DNA of 5,557 bases. Source: Alphaproteobacteria bacterium. GTDB taxonomy: Bacteria > Pseudomonadota > Alphaproteobacteria > UBA6615. Made by a program: the position numbers and the translations under genes. Shown piece by piece: positions 1 to 5,557 of the stretch. The DNA lies in the NCBI GenBank assembly GCA_029243445.1, contig JAQWSA010000025.1, positions 1-5,557 on the forward strand, read 5' to 3'. The notes beneath the pieces were generated by a model that saw only the letters and a list, made by a program, of their open reading frames with translations, was not told where the DNA came from and did no database searches. The stretch's first letter is position 1, and every line of letters starts with the position of its first letter.

Positions 1-470
1 TGTCCTGCTCTAACTAATACACCTCCATCACGAGCTGCTAGTGGGAATACATGACCAGGCGTTACTATATCATTAGCTCTTGAATGTGGATCAATTGCCA
101 CACTAATAGTTCTGGCTCGGTCAGGAGCTGATATTCCTGTAGTTACTCCCTCCTTAGCTTCGATAGAAACTGTAAAAGCTGTTTCTAACCCTCCACGACG
201 CGATTGAGGAAGCAATGGTAAGTCGAGTTGATTTACTCTTTCTCTAGAAAGAGCTAAACAAATTAATCCGCGCCCATTAGTCGCCATAAAATTTACTGCG
301 TCAGGAGTGGCCATTTGAGCAGGAATAACTAAATCCCCCTCATTCTCTCGATCTTCGTCGTCAATGAGGATAAACATACGCCCATTACGAGCATCATCAA
401 TTATATCTTCTATAGGAGATAAAATGCTACAATCATCTTTAGATCGTTGAATTTGAACTTCATCTTTCAA
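1..470 (-). CDS. ribB: 3,4-dihydroxy-2-butanone 4-phosphate synthase (RibB or N-terminal half of RibBA), 3' end outside window
   Basis: Converts ribulose 5-phosphate to 3,4-dihydroxy-2-butanone 4-phosphate plus formate, giving the four-carbon unit for the xylene ring of riboflavin (cytoplasmic, Mg-dependent). The visible 156 residues contain the family's acidic loop [12 protein letters not shown] (residues 36-47), then [10 protein letters not shown] (65-74), TAFTVSIEA (98-105), GVTTGIS (108-114), DRARTI (117-122), TPGHVFPL (137-144) and [10 protein letters not shown] (147-156). The window ends before the family's GHTEA motif. I chose a TTG start: the frame is closed just upstream by the ribE stop codon, there is no ATG before the conserved core, and a GGAG lies 7 bases upstream. 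The gene starts 3 bases after the ribE stop, so it is probably translationally coupled. Whether a RibA-like GTP cyclohydrolase II domain follows cannot be seen. Family identity is very secure; the start is likely. Confidence 0.95.
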   Translation of the reverse strand, partial: MKDEVQIQRSKDDCSILSPIEDIIDDARNGRMFILIDDEDRENEGDLVIPAQMATPDAVNFMATNGRGLICLALSRERVNQLDLPLLPQSRRGGLETAFTVSIEAKEGVTTGISAPDRARTISVAIDPHSRANDIVTPGHVFPLAARDGGVLVRAG

Positions 471-481
471 TGCTTAACTCC
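468..481 (-). promoter_or_regulatory. Shine-Dalgarno and TTG start codon of ribB
   Basis: On the minus strand GGAG (478-481) is followed by a 7-base spacer that contains the ribE stop codon, then TTG (468-470). The SD therefore lies inside the last codons of ribE. This decides the ribB start: the in-frame TAA of ribE blocks anything longer, and the next in-frame ATG, at codon 32, would cut into the conserved first strand. Confidence 0.7.
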
Positions 482-1064
482 GTTCCATTAGTCTCGCGAC
501 ATAACGCGCGACCACATCAATTTCTAGATTCACAGTTTGACCAATTTTATAATAACTAAAACTAGTATTGTCCCATGTATGTGGAATAATATTTACGCCA
601 AATAAATTATCTACAACCTCATTAACTGTTAATGATACGCCATCAATAGTGATTGAACCTTTGGTGGCAATATATTTAGATAATTGTTCTGGTGCAGATA
701 TAGAAATTCTATGATTATTTCCTTCTAAATCTATAGTTTCAATTTTTCCTACTCCATCAACATGTCCAAGTACTATATGTCCTCCCAACTCATCTGCAAG
801 GCGTAAAGAGCGTTCCAGATTAATATGGGTGCCAATTTTCCAAGCATTTAAACATGTACAATCTAAAGTCTCCCCTGAAACATCTGCAGCCAACCATTCT
901 TCGCCCAACTCAACAACGGTCAGACAAGCACCGCTGAAAGAGATAGACGACCCTATAGAAATATCATTGGTGTCATAAGTTGTGCTAATTTTCAATCGAT
1001 AACCCACGTCTAGTGTATCAATTACTAAAACACGACCAATGTCAGTAGTTATTCCAGTAAACAT
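474..1064 (-). CDS. ribE: Riboflavin synthase (alpha chain type)
   Basis: Catalyses the last step of riboflavin synthesis, the dismutation of two 6,7-dimethyl-8-ribityllumazine molecules to riboflavin and the pyrimidinedione that is recycled to the RibH step. The 196-residue length is normal. Two tandem lumazine-binding barrels are visible. The first starts with the hallmark MFTGI (1-5) and includes GACLTV (45-50), SGETL (63-67) and NLERSLR (82-88). The second follows LGGHIVLGHVDG (93-104) and carries IDGVSLTVNEV (140-150), NIIPHT (158-163) and VNLEIDVVARYV (178-189). The ATG start at MFTGI is fixed by family conservation. It begins one base after the ribD stop with no strong Shine-Dalgarno sequence, which suggests translation coupled to ribD. 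The name ribE follows the TIGRFAM/B. subtilis usage; in E. coli the same enzyme is often called RibC. Confidence 0.96.
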   Translation of the reverse strand: MFTGITTDIGRVLVIDTLDVGYRLKISTTYDTNDISIGSSISFSGACLTVVELGEEWLAADVSGETLDCTCLNAWKIGTHINLERSLRLADELGGHIVLGHVDGVGKIETIDLEGNNHRISISAPEQLSKYIATKGSITIDGVSLTVNEVVDNLFGVNIIPHTWDNTSFSYYKIGQTVNLEIDVVARYVARLMERS

Positions 1065-1065
1065 T

Positions 1066-2202
1066 TTAGTCGATAGAACCTACTCGGCCATAAAGATCAA
1101 GTGTCTCAGAGCCAATATTCTCATGATTAAGTAGTTTAAATTTATGCATATTATCAATACCATCAACACCAAGATTACTAAAAACCGGCTTTCCATCATC
1201 ACCAATTAAATTTGGAGCTCGAAACCAAGCAAGTAGATCTACTAAATCAGATCTTAAGAAAGAGGTACTTAGGGTAGCTCCCCCTTCGACCATAAGTCTA
1301 GTAATACCTCGTTTAGCCAGAGCTGAAAGAGCTACAGGCAAATCAATATGCCCCTCACTATCCAGAGCAACTGATATAACTTCTGCACCGTGTTTTTCAA
1401 TCTTATTTATCATAGAATCTTCATGATTCTCCGATGTTATAATCCAAGTCTTATAAGTCGATGCTGTTTGCAATATATTACACTTCATGTCTATTTTTAA
1501 ATTACTATCAAAAACCACTCTAACCGGCGAACGGTCTTCAAGACCTGGCAAACGACAGGTAAGTTTTGGGTTGTCTTGAAAAACAGTGTTTATTCCAATC
1601 GCTATAGCATCATACTGAGATCTGATTATATGAGCCCTTTCACGAGATAGTGCACCTGTTATCCATTTTGATTCACCAGTTCTAGTCGCAATCCTTCCAT
1701 CAACTGTAGTAGCCATTTTTAGAGTTACTAATGGGCGTCCTGATTTAATTTTACGAATAAACCCTGCATTCAATGTTTCTGATTCATGCTCTAAGACACC
1801 AACATTAACCTCAATCCCAGATTTTTTTAATATGTCTATACCCATACCCGACACACGGGGATCTGGATCAACGCAACCTATTACCACTCTTCTAATTTCT
1901 GCTTCAATTAATGAATTAACGCAGGGTGGAGTCTTTCCATGATGACAACATGGCTCAAGAGACACGTATGCTGTGCTTCCCACAAGACTGTCTTTTCCAT
2001 AAACTTTTACTGCTTGATTAATAGCTTCAGTTTCTGCATGAGGAAAACCACCTCTTTGAGTAACTCCGCGTCCAATAATTATTTTTTCATCTTTATCAGA
2101 CCGAATAATAACACAACCAACAGCGGGATTTGGCCACGTTCTGCCAAGAACCCTCTGACCAAGTCGTAATGCAATCTTCATATATTTAGTGTCATCAGTC
2201 AT
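1066..2202 (-). CDS. ribD: Bifunctional riboflavin biosynthesis protein RibD (deaminase and reductase)
   Basis: Carries out two successive steps of riboflavin synthesis: deamination of the 2,5-diamino-6-ribosylaminopyrimidinone phosphate, then NADPH-dependent reduction of the ribosyl chain. Numbered from the ATG at 2202 (378 residues), the N-terminal zinc deaminase domain (about 1-145) shows PNPAVGCVI (24-32), HAE (55-57, zinc His and catalytic Glu) and PCCHHGKTPPC (84-94, zinc Cys85 and Cys94). The C-terminal reductase domain (about 155-378) shows RPLVTLKMATTVDGRIAT (156-173), SKWITG (178-183), AIGINTVFQDNPKLTCR (201-217) and VEGGATL (305-311). A longer reading frame from TTG at 2226 adds eight residues (MKFWLIKA) and starts 3 bases after nrdR. 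I prefer the ATG because family members begin a few residues before the KYMKIAL-type helix and neither site has a strong Shine-Dalgarno sequence. Both active sites look intact. Confidence 0.95.
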   Translation of the reverse strand: MTDDTKYMKIALRLGQRVLGRTWPNPAVGCVIIRSDKDEKIIIGRGVTQRGGFPHAETEAINQAVKVYGKDSLVGSTAYVSLEPCCHHGKTPPCVNSLIEAEIRRVVIGCVDPDPRVSGMGIDILKKSGIEVNVGVLEHESETLNAGFIRKIKSGRPLVTLKMATTVDGRIATRTGESKWITGALSRERAHIIRSQYDAIAIGINTVFQDNPKLTCRLPGLEDRSPVRVVFDSNLKIDMKCNILQTASTYKTWIITSENHEDSMINKIEKHGAEVISVALDSEGHIDLPVALSALAKRGITRLMVEGGATLSTSFLRSDLVDLLAWFRAPNLIGDDGKPVFSNLGVDGIDNMHKFKLLNHENIGSETLDLYGRVGSID

Positions 2203-2217
2203 GGCTTTAATAAGCCA
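2202..2217 (-). promoter_or_regulatory. Hairpin overlapping the ribD start codon
   Basis: A perfect 6-bp stem (2212-2217 with 2202-2207) with a 4-base loop (2208-2211) reads TGGCTT-ATTA-AAGCCA on the coding strand. Its last base is the A of the ribD ATG. It begins about 13 bases after the nrdR stop codon, within reach of a ribosome terminating on nrdR. That would fit coupling of ribD to nrdR translation. The stem is visible; the role is inference. Confidence 0.35.
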
Positions 2218-2229
2218 GAATTTCAATAT

Positions 2230-2697
2230 TTAATCTAGAGCCTCAGAGGCTAATTGTTCGACTCCTATAAAATCTTCGAAATCTTTTGCTTCGCGAAAGT
2301 TTTTATAAACTGAAGCAAATCTTACGTAGGCTACTGAATCAAGACCAGCCAATGCATCCATAACTGCTTCTCCTATAGCATCACTTGATATTTCAGATTC
2401 GCCAGATGATTCAAGACGCCTCACAATACCACTGACAACTCGATCTATGCGCTCCGGGTCTACAGGACGTTTGCTTAAAGCAATGCGCATAGATCTCTCT
2501 AATTTATCGCGATCAAAAGGCGCTCTTTGCCCATTATGCTTAATCACTAATAAATCCCGCAACTGAACACGTTCAAATGTTGTCCATCTAGCTCCACAAT
2601 CTGGGCATGCCCTTCGTCGGCGTATTGAAGTATTATCTTCTGTAGGACGTGAATCCTTAACATGAGTATCAGAATGGCCACAAAATGGACACTTCAT
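2230..2697 (-). CDS. nrdR: Transcriptional repressor NrdR
   Basis: Zinc-ribbon and ATP-cone repressor of ribonucleotide reductase genes; in the family, ATP/dATP binding to the cone controls oligomerisation and DNA binding. The 155-residue length is typical. The zinc ribbon is complete: CPFC at residues 3-6 and CPDC at 31-34, with the conserved DSR (15-17) and the basic stretch RRRRAC (26-31) followed by RWTTFE (37-42). The ATP-cone starts near [16 protein letters not shown] (51-66) and runs to SVYKNFRE (128-135). The ATG start is fixed by the MKCPFC opening and by a GAGGA Shine-Dalgarno (2706-2710) 8 bases upstream. The gene sits 32 bases after glyA, a placement commonly seen in Alphaproteobacteria. 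I found no matching NrdR-box pair in this window, so its targets lie elsewhere. Confidence 0.97.
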   Translation of the reverse strand: MKCPFCGHSDTHVKDSRPTEDNTSIRRRRACPDCGARWTTFERVQLRDLLVIKHNGQRAPFDRDKLERSMRIALSKRPVDPERIDRVVSGIVRRLESSGESEISSDAIGEAVMDALAGLDSVAYVRFASVYKNFREAKDFEDFIGVEQLASEALD

Positions 2698-2729
2698 ATC
2701 TTACATCCTCATTAATTAAACGTTTTAAT

Positions 2730-4037
2730 TTAATTGTCTCCGTAAATGGGAAAACGACTACATAAATCAGAGATTCTTGATCTCACAGAATTTTCAACCT
2801 CTGTATTATTTTCTCGATTATTAGCAAGTCCATTTAATACTTCTGAAATAAGTTCACCAACTATTCTAAATTCTTTAGAACCAAAACCACGAGTGGTAGC
2901 TGCAGGACTACCAAGTCGTATACCTGAAGTTATAGCTGGTTTCTCTGGATCAAAAGGTACACCGTTTTTATTACATGTTAAACCTGCATTCTCTAATGAT
3001 GTTTCTGCTATATCACCAGTCAACCCTTTGGGCCTAAGATCGACTAATAAAACATGAGTGTCAGTGCCACCTGAAACAATGTCTAATCCATTTTCCATTA
3101 ATACAGTCGACAAAACTGATGCGTTCATAACAACCTGTTCTACATACTTCTTGTAGCTGGGTTGCAAGGCTTCACCAAAAGCAACAGCCTTTGCAGCTAT
3201 AATATGCATAAGAGGACCGCCTTGAAGACCTGGAAATACCGCAGAATTAAGTTTTTTACCTATATCCGCATCATTTGTTAAAATCATACCACCCCTAGGT
3301 CCCCGTAATGTTTTATGTGTCGTAGTCGTTACAACATCTGCATAGGGTAGCGGGCTTAAATGTACTCTCCCTGCAACCAAACCTGAAAAATGGGCCATAT
3401 CAACCATTAAAATACAATCATTTTTATTTGCGATATAACGAAAACGTTCAAAATCTATAGAACGAGGGTAAGCAGAGCCCCCAGCAATTATAACTTTTGG
3501 GTTGTATTCTTTAGCTAATCTTTCAACTTCGTCATAATCAATTAATGCGTCACTTCGCTTCACACCATATTGAATCGAATTAAACCATTTTCCTGATAAA
3601 TTCGGAGGGGCGCCATGAGTCAAATGACCACCAGCAGCTAATGACATTCCAAGCACAGTATCACCAGGCTTACACAAAGCTAACATTACAGCCTGATTTG
3701 CTTGTGAACCAGAATGTGGTTGAACATTTGCATACTCACATTTGAATAAAGATTTAGCTCGATCAATGGCTAAAGTCTCTGCTACATCAACAAATTCACA
3801 TCCACCATAATATCTGCGACCGGGATATCCTTCGGCATACTTATTTGTAAGTACTGATCCAGCTGCCTCTAAAACAGCTTTAGAAGTAATATTCTCAGAT
3901 GCAATTAACTCCACCTGATCTTTTTGCCGATGAAGCTCAGAATTAATAGCATCTGAAATTAGCGGATCGGCATCCGCCAAGCCTTTGTAGAAAAAATCAT
4001 TACTATGCTCTTCAACATCCATAGCGTTAGTATTCAT
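2730..4037 (-). CDS. glyA: Serine hydroxymethyltransferase
   Basis: PLP enzyme that interconverts serine plus tetrahydrofolate with glycine plus 5,10-methylene-tetrahydrofolate. It is the main source of one-carbon units for purines, thymidylate and methionine. At 435 residues it is slightly longer than the E. coli enzyme because of an N-terminal extension of about a dozen residues. Visible landmarks are ELIASENIT (43-51), the [15 protein letters not shown] segment (65-79), PHSGSQAN (107-114), the [10 protein letters not shown] block (211-220), the PLP-lysine motif [14 protein letters not shown] (237-250, Schiff-base Lys242), the SGGTDTH loop (322-328) and SGIRLG with the substrate-carboxylate Arg374 (371-376). 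The ATG at 4037 is preceded by AAGGAA with a rather long spacer (about 11 bases). An ATG at codon 6 is a possible alternative. It lies 39 bases after rpiB with no terminator between. Confidence 0.97.
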   Translation of the reverse strand: MNTNAMDVEEHSNDFFYKGLADADPLISDAINSELHRQKDQVELIASENITSKAVLEAAGSVLTNKYAEGYPGRRYYGGCEFVDVAETLAIDRAKSLFKCEYANVQPHSGSQANQAVMLALCKPGDTVLGMSLAAGGHLTHGAPPNLSGKWFNSIQYGVKRSDALIDYDEVERLAKEYNPKVIIAGGSAYPRSIDFERFRYIANKNDCILMVDMAHFSGLVAGRVHLSPLPYADVVTTTTHKTLRGPRGGMILTNDADIGKKLNSAVFPGLQGGPLMHIIAAKAVAFGEALQPSYKKYVEQVVMNASVLSTVLMENGLDIVSGGTDTHVLLVDLRPKGLTGDIAETSLENAGLTCNKNGVPFDPEKPAITSGIRLGSPAATTRGFGSKEFRIVGELISEVLNGLANNRENNTEVENSVRSRISDLCSRFPIYGDN

Positions 4038-4076
4038 TAAATATTTATTCCTTTTTTTTATCTCAATCGTTTAGTT

Positions 4077-4514
4077 TTATCCCAGTTTAACTATTCGACG
4101 TAAATGCCTCTCTCCACCTTCAAAACTAGTAGATAAGAAAACCCGCAGGCACTCTTTGGCTACTTCTTGTCCAATAACACGCGCTCCCATAGATATAATA
4201 TTGGCATCGTTATGCAATCTAGCTAGCCGCGCAGTTGTCACATCATGACAAACAGCCGCTCGAATTGAATCTATTCTATTTGCAGCTATGGATATACCAA
4301 TACCAGTGCCACAGACAACTACCCCCCTTGTAGCAGAACCATGAACCAACGCTTCTGCAACTTTTTTTCCATAATCTGAGTAATCCACAGGATCTGTATC
4401 ATTCGTACCTAAATCTATATATTTTATATTCATAGATTCTACTTCAGATTTTAATTTCTCCTTAAGAGAAAAACCTGCATGATCAGCAGCTAGAGCTACG
4501 ATTATCTCGGTCAT
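4077..4514 (-). CDS. rpiB: Ribose-5-phosphate isomerase B
   Basis: Interconverts ribose 5-phosphate and ribulose 5-phosphate in the non-oxidative pentose phosphate pathway. Its product is the substrate of RibB at the other end of the same gene cluster. The 145-residue length is typical of the RpiB/LacA/LacB family. Key features are AADHAGF (9-15) with Asp11 and His12, the DYSDYGKKVA stretch (44-53), CGTGIGISIAANR with catalytic Cys68 (68-80), CHDVTTARLARLHNDANI with His90 and His101 (89-106), and MGARVIG (109-115). The ATG start has a short GGA (4523-4525) 8 bases upstream. As the first gene of the leftward cluster it faces the divergent promoter region. LacA/LacB function is unlikely given the context. 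Confidence 0.95.
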   Translation of the reverse strand: MTEIIVALAADHAGFSLKEKLKSEVESMNIKYIDLGTNDTDPVDYSDYGKKVAEALVHGSATRGVVVCGTGIGISIAANRIDSIRAAVCHDVTTARLARLHNDANIISMGARVIGQEVAKECLRVFLSTSFEGGERHLRRIVKLG

Positions 4515-4557
4515 TTATTGTATCCGTTGGAATAATTTGAGTTGATTCTTATTTATA

Positions 4558-4587
4558 AACTTACCACATATTGTGTATTTATGCCAA
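4558..4587 (-). promoter_or_regulatory. Candidate sigma-70-type promoter for the rpiB-glyA-nrdR-rib operon
   Basis: On the minus strand TTGGCA (4582-4587, one mismatch to TTGACA) is followed after 18 bases by TAAGTT (4558-4563). A TG dinucleotide sits at the extended -10 position (TGGTAAGTT). The -10 hexamer matches the consensus at only three positions, so this is tentative. It would give a leader of roughly 35-40 bases before the rpiB ATG. Confidence 0.25.
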
Positions 4588-4614
4588 GCGACCACTAATT
4601 TTTGGTGCAATGGC
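4583..4614. repeat. Nested dyad GCCA-N4-ACCA-N8-TGGT-N4-TGGC
   Basis: Four 4-base elements are placed symmetrically around one centre: GCCA (4583-4586), ACCA (4591-4594), TGGT (4603-4606) and TGGC (4611-4614). The 4-base and 8-base spacers do not pair. The layout resembles paired half-sites for a dimeric or tetrameric DNA-binding protein more than an RNA stem. It overlaps the candidate -35 of the leftward promoter. Visible symmetry; function unknown. Confidence 0.3.
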
Positions 4615-4617
4615 CGT

Positions 4618-4639
4618 ATTATTAGATATATTTAATAAT
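4618..4639. promoter_or_regulatory. 22-bp near-perfect palindrome, candidate operator
   Basis: The arms ATTATTA (4618-4624) and TAATAAT (4633-4639) flank an inner ATATAT (4626-4631). Only the pair 4625/4632 breaks the symmetry, so 20 of 22 bases are symmetric. It is rich in TpA steps, which MucR/Ros proteins are known to favour in AT-rich DNA. It lies about 95 bases upstream of the regulator start, just ahead of possible rightward promoter hexamers. Autoregulation by the MucR-like protein is plausible, but AT-rich DNA forms such palindromes easily. Confidence 0.3.
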
Positions 4640-4672
4640 TTTAACAATAATATTATAATAATTAGTTATGAT
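4631..4672 (+). promoter_or_regulatory. Candidate promoter region for the mucR-like gene
   Basis: Two good -10-like hexamers lie here: TATAAT (4654-4659), with a weak TTTAAT 17 bases upstream (4631-4636), and TATGAT (4667-4672), with TTAACA (4641-4646) at an overlong 20-base spacing. No clear -35 settles the choice. Either would give a 5' leader of about 55-70 bases. Confidence 0.25.
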
Positions 4673-4720
4673 ACTAAGCTTTATATCAATGACAACGTCT
4701 ACTATTAACGATGTTAAGAG

Positions 4721-4737
4721 AAGAGGTAGTATTAATG
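4721..4737 (+). promoter_or_regulatory. Shine-Dalgarno that sets the mucR-like start
   Basis: AAGAGG (4721-4726) is followed by 8 bases and ATG (4735-4737). This is the only strong ribosome-binding site in the region. It favours this ATG over the in-frame ATG at 4711, inside whose reading frame the SD would otherwise lie. Confidence 0.7.
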
Positions 4738-5160
4738 TCGCAAGAAACTAAGGTGAATATTAATCATAAAAATATGTTACAAATGACGGCACAAGTAGTC
4801 ACCGCATACGTGGGAAACAACAATATAAGTGGATCTCAGATTTCTGATTTAGTTAAATCTGTTTATACTAGTTTATCAGGTTTAAATGATGTTCAAGAAA
4901 CATCTGCTACGATAAAGAAGGTCCCTGCAATAGCAGTCAAAAGGTCTATAAAAGCTGATTATCTAATTTGTCTTGAAGACGGTAAAAAATTAAAAATGCT
5001 AAAACGTCATTTGCGAACTACTTACGGATTAAGCCCTGATCAATATCGACTACGATGGGGACTTAAATCAGATTATCCAATGGTAGCTCCTAACTACGCT
5101 AAACAAAGGTCCGCTTTTGCAAAAAAGATAGGATTAGGAAAGAAACTGCCTAAGAAATAA
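4735..5160 (+). CDS. MucR/Ros-family transcriptional regulator with altered zinc site
   Basis: A small DNA-binding protein (141 residues from this start) of the MucR/Ros family. These proteins act in Alphaproteobacteria as global, often repressive, H-NS-like regulators of AT-rich promoters. The N-terminal part, TAQVVTAYVGNNNISGSQISDLVKSVYTSL (about 18-47), matches the family's oligomerisation region. The C-terminal DNA-binding domain runs from ADYLICLEDGKKLKMLKRHL (74-93) through PDQYRLRWGL (101-110) and SDYPMVAPNYAKQR (112-125) to the basic tail. Residue positions align with Ros: Cys79 is kept, Asp82 replaces the second Cys, His92 is kept, and Thr96 and Tyr97 stand where Ros has two His. Zinc binding is therefore doubtful, although family members that fold without zinc or use Asp as a ligand are known. 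The family assignment is secure; its targets are unknown, with autoregulation likely from family behaviour. Confidence 0.9.
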   Translation: MSQETKVNINHKNMLQMTAQVVTAYVGNNNISGSQISDLVKSVYTSLSGLNDVQETSATIKKVPAIAVKRSIKADYLICLEDGKKLKMLKRHLRTTYGLSPDQYRLRWGLKSDYPMVAPNYAKQRSAFAKKIGLGKKLPKK

Positions 5161-5232
5161 TTAAAAGAATAAATTATTATTAATATTATTTTTGATTTAA
5201 TTTAATAAAAAATCTTTTCAGGATATTATAAA

Positions 5233-5557
5233 ATGGCAAATACAAAACATAAATTCGTTGTAAGTAGATCTGAAAATGCAATTTGGAAAACAGGGCTGAG
5301 GAGTGAGTTTGAATATAGAGATCTGAGTATACGTGAGGCAACATCAAATGAATTTGGCGCACACGTTATAAGAATGACTGGGAATGGTCTTCATAAATCA
5401 ACAGGAAAACATAGTCATATAACAGACTTCCAAATGTTTTATGTTCTTGAGGGAGAAGCTAAATTTTATTTTGACAATGAAGGTGAAATATCTGTCAAAA
5501 AAGGAGACTGTTATTATCAACCAGATGGACTAATACATGATGCACTATATATGTCTA
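5233..5557 (+). CDS. Cupin domain protein, 3' end outside window
   Basis: The first 108 codons of a small single-domain cupin protein; the substrate is unknown. Cupin motif 1 is visible as H60-x-H62-x4-Q67-x6-G74, within GKHSHITDFQMFYVLEG, with Gln where many cupins have the metal-binding Glu. Motif 2 follows as G91-x5-P97-x-G99-x2-H102, so three histidine ligands are present. A preceding FEYRDLSIREATSNEFGAHVIR region (about 26-47) resembles small alphaproteobacterial cupin proteins of unassigned function. The ATG has an AGGA (5220-5223) 9 bases upstream. It follows the mucR-like gene on the same strand after 72 bases. Co-transcription is possible, but the gap has no clear promoter or terminator. 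It could be a dioxygenase, an isomerase or a ligand-binding protein. Confidence 0.85.
   Translation, partial: MANTKHKFVVSRSENAIWKTGLRSEFEYRDLSIREATSNEFGAHVIRMTGNGLHKSTGKHSHITDFQMFYVLEGEAKFYFDNEGEISVKKGDCYYQPDGLIHDALYMS

Larger units (their letters stand above)
4515..4734. promoter_or_regulatory. Divergent intergenic region between rpiB operon and mucR-like gene
   Basis: 220 bases with no credible gene, separating the leftward operon from the rightward regulator. It must contain both promoters. It contains a GC-richer segment around 4583-4616 (nested dyad) and a very AT-rich segment at 4617-4680 (22-bp near-palindrome, TATAAT and TATGAT hexamers). An in-frame ATG at 4711 would extend the regulator by eight residues but has no Shine-Dalgarno sequence. 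No riboswitch fold or tRNA was recognised. Confidence 0.75.

Noticed and set aside
1939..2169. Plus-strand open frame of 76 codons
   Set aside because: It lies antisense inside the zinc-deaminase part of ribD, shows no recognisable protein motif, and is best explained as a shadow frame.
2714..2730. Inverted repeat AATTAAA-CGT-TTTAATT between glyA and nrdR, considered as a terminator
   Set aside because: The stem is only A-T pairs and is not followed by a U-run on the coding strand; the nrdR Shine-Dalgarno follows directly. At most a weak intercistronic hairpin.
2746..3057. Plus-strand open frame of 103 codons
   Set aside because: It lies antisense to the well-conserved C-terminal part of glyA and resembles no family; a shadow frame.
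4565..4575. CACA-TAT-TGTG palindrome, considered as an NrdR box
   Set aside because: The CAC and GTG ends are too close (5 bases between) for the 16-bp NrdR box, and no second copy lies at helical spacing.
4515..4620. FMN or glycine riboswitch upstream of the operon
   Set aside because: No conserved aptamer core was recognisable, and the candidate leader before rpiB is too short for either class.
4711..4734. Upstream ATG extending the MucR-like protein by eight residues
   Set aside because: There is no Shine-Dalgarno before 4711, while a strong AAGAGG sits correctly before the ATG at 4735.
5161..5215. AT-rich repeats after the MucR-like gene, considered as a rho-independent terminator
   Set aside because: The possible stems contain almost no G-C pairs, so no stable hairpin followed by a U-run can be supported.

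Overview
The window is an AT-rich piece of a bacterial chromosome. It most likely comes from a low-GC alphaproteobacterium, perhaps a free-living marine lineage. Three things support this. The gene order rpiB-glyA-nrdR-ribD-ribE-ribB is the arrangement familiar from Alphaproteobacteria, the encoded proteins read like alphaproteobacterial family members, and a MucR/Ros-type regulator (a family largely confined to Alphaproteobacteria) lies next to the operon. The exact lineage cannot be read from this sequence alone.

Minus strand, about 4514 down to 1: six closely packed genes transcribed leftward. These are rpiB (ribose-5-phosphate isomerase B), glyA (serine hydroxymethyltransferase), nrdR (ribonucleotide reductase repressor), ribD (bifunctional deaminase/reductase), ribE (riboflavin synthase) and the first 156 codons of ribB or ribBA, which runs off the left edge. 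Gaps are 1 to 39 bases and no terminator is visible between genes, so they look like one operon. Together they link pentose-phosphate carbon flow (ribulose-5-phosphate is the RibB substrate), one-carbon units for purine and thymidylate synthesis, control of dNTP synthesis, and riboflavin synthesis. In this conserved arrangement ribH and nusB would be expected beyond the left edge.

Divergent gap, 4515-4734: an AT-rich intergenic region that must carry the promoters for the leftward operon and the rightward regulator. It holds a near-perfect 22-bp palindrome and a nested GCCA/ACCA...TGGT/TGGC dyad. Both are candidate regulator-binding sites.

Plus strand, 4735 to the right edge: a MucR/Ros-family regulator whose zinc-finger region lacks two of the classical zinc ligands, a gap of 72 bases that is about 92% A+T, and the 5' part of a single-domain cupin protein that runs off the right edge.

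This is mostly ordinary core metabolism. I see no mobile element, CRISPR array, RNA gene or clearly new system. The points worth a second look are the non-AUG start of ribB, a hairpin over the ribD start codon, the altered metal site of the MucR-like protein, and the palindromes in the divergent promoter region.
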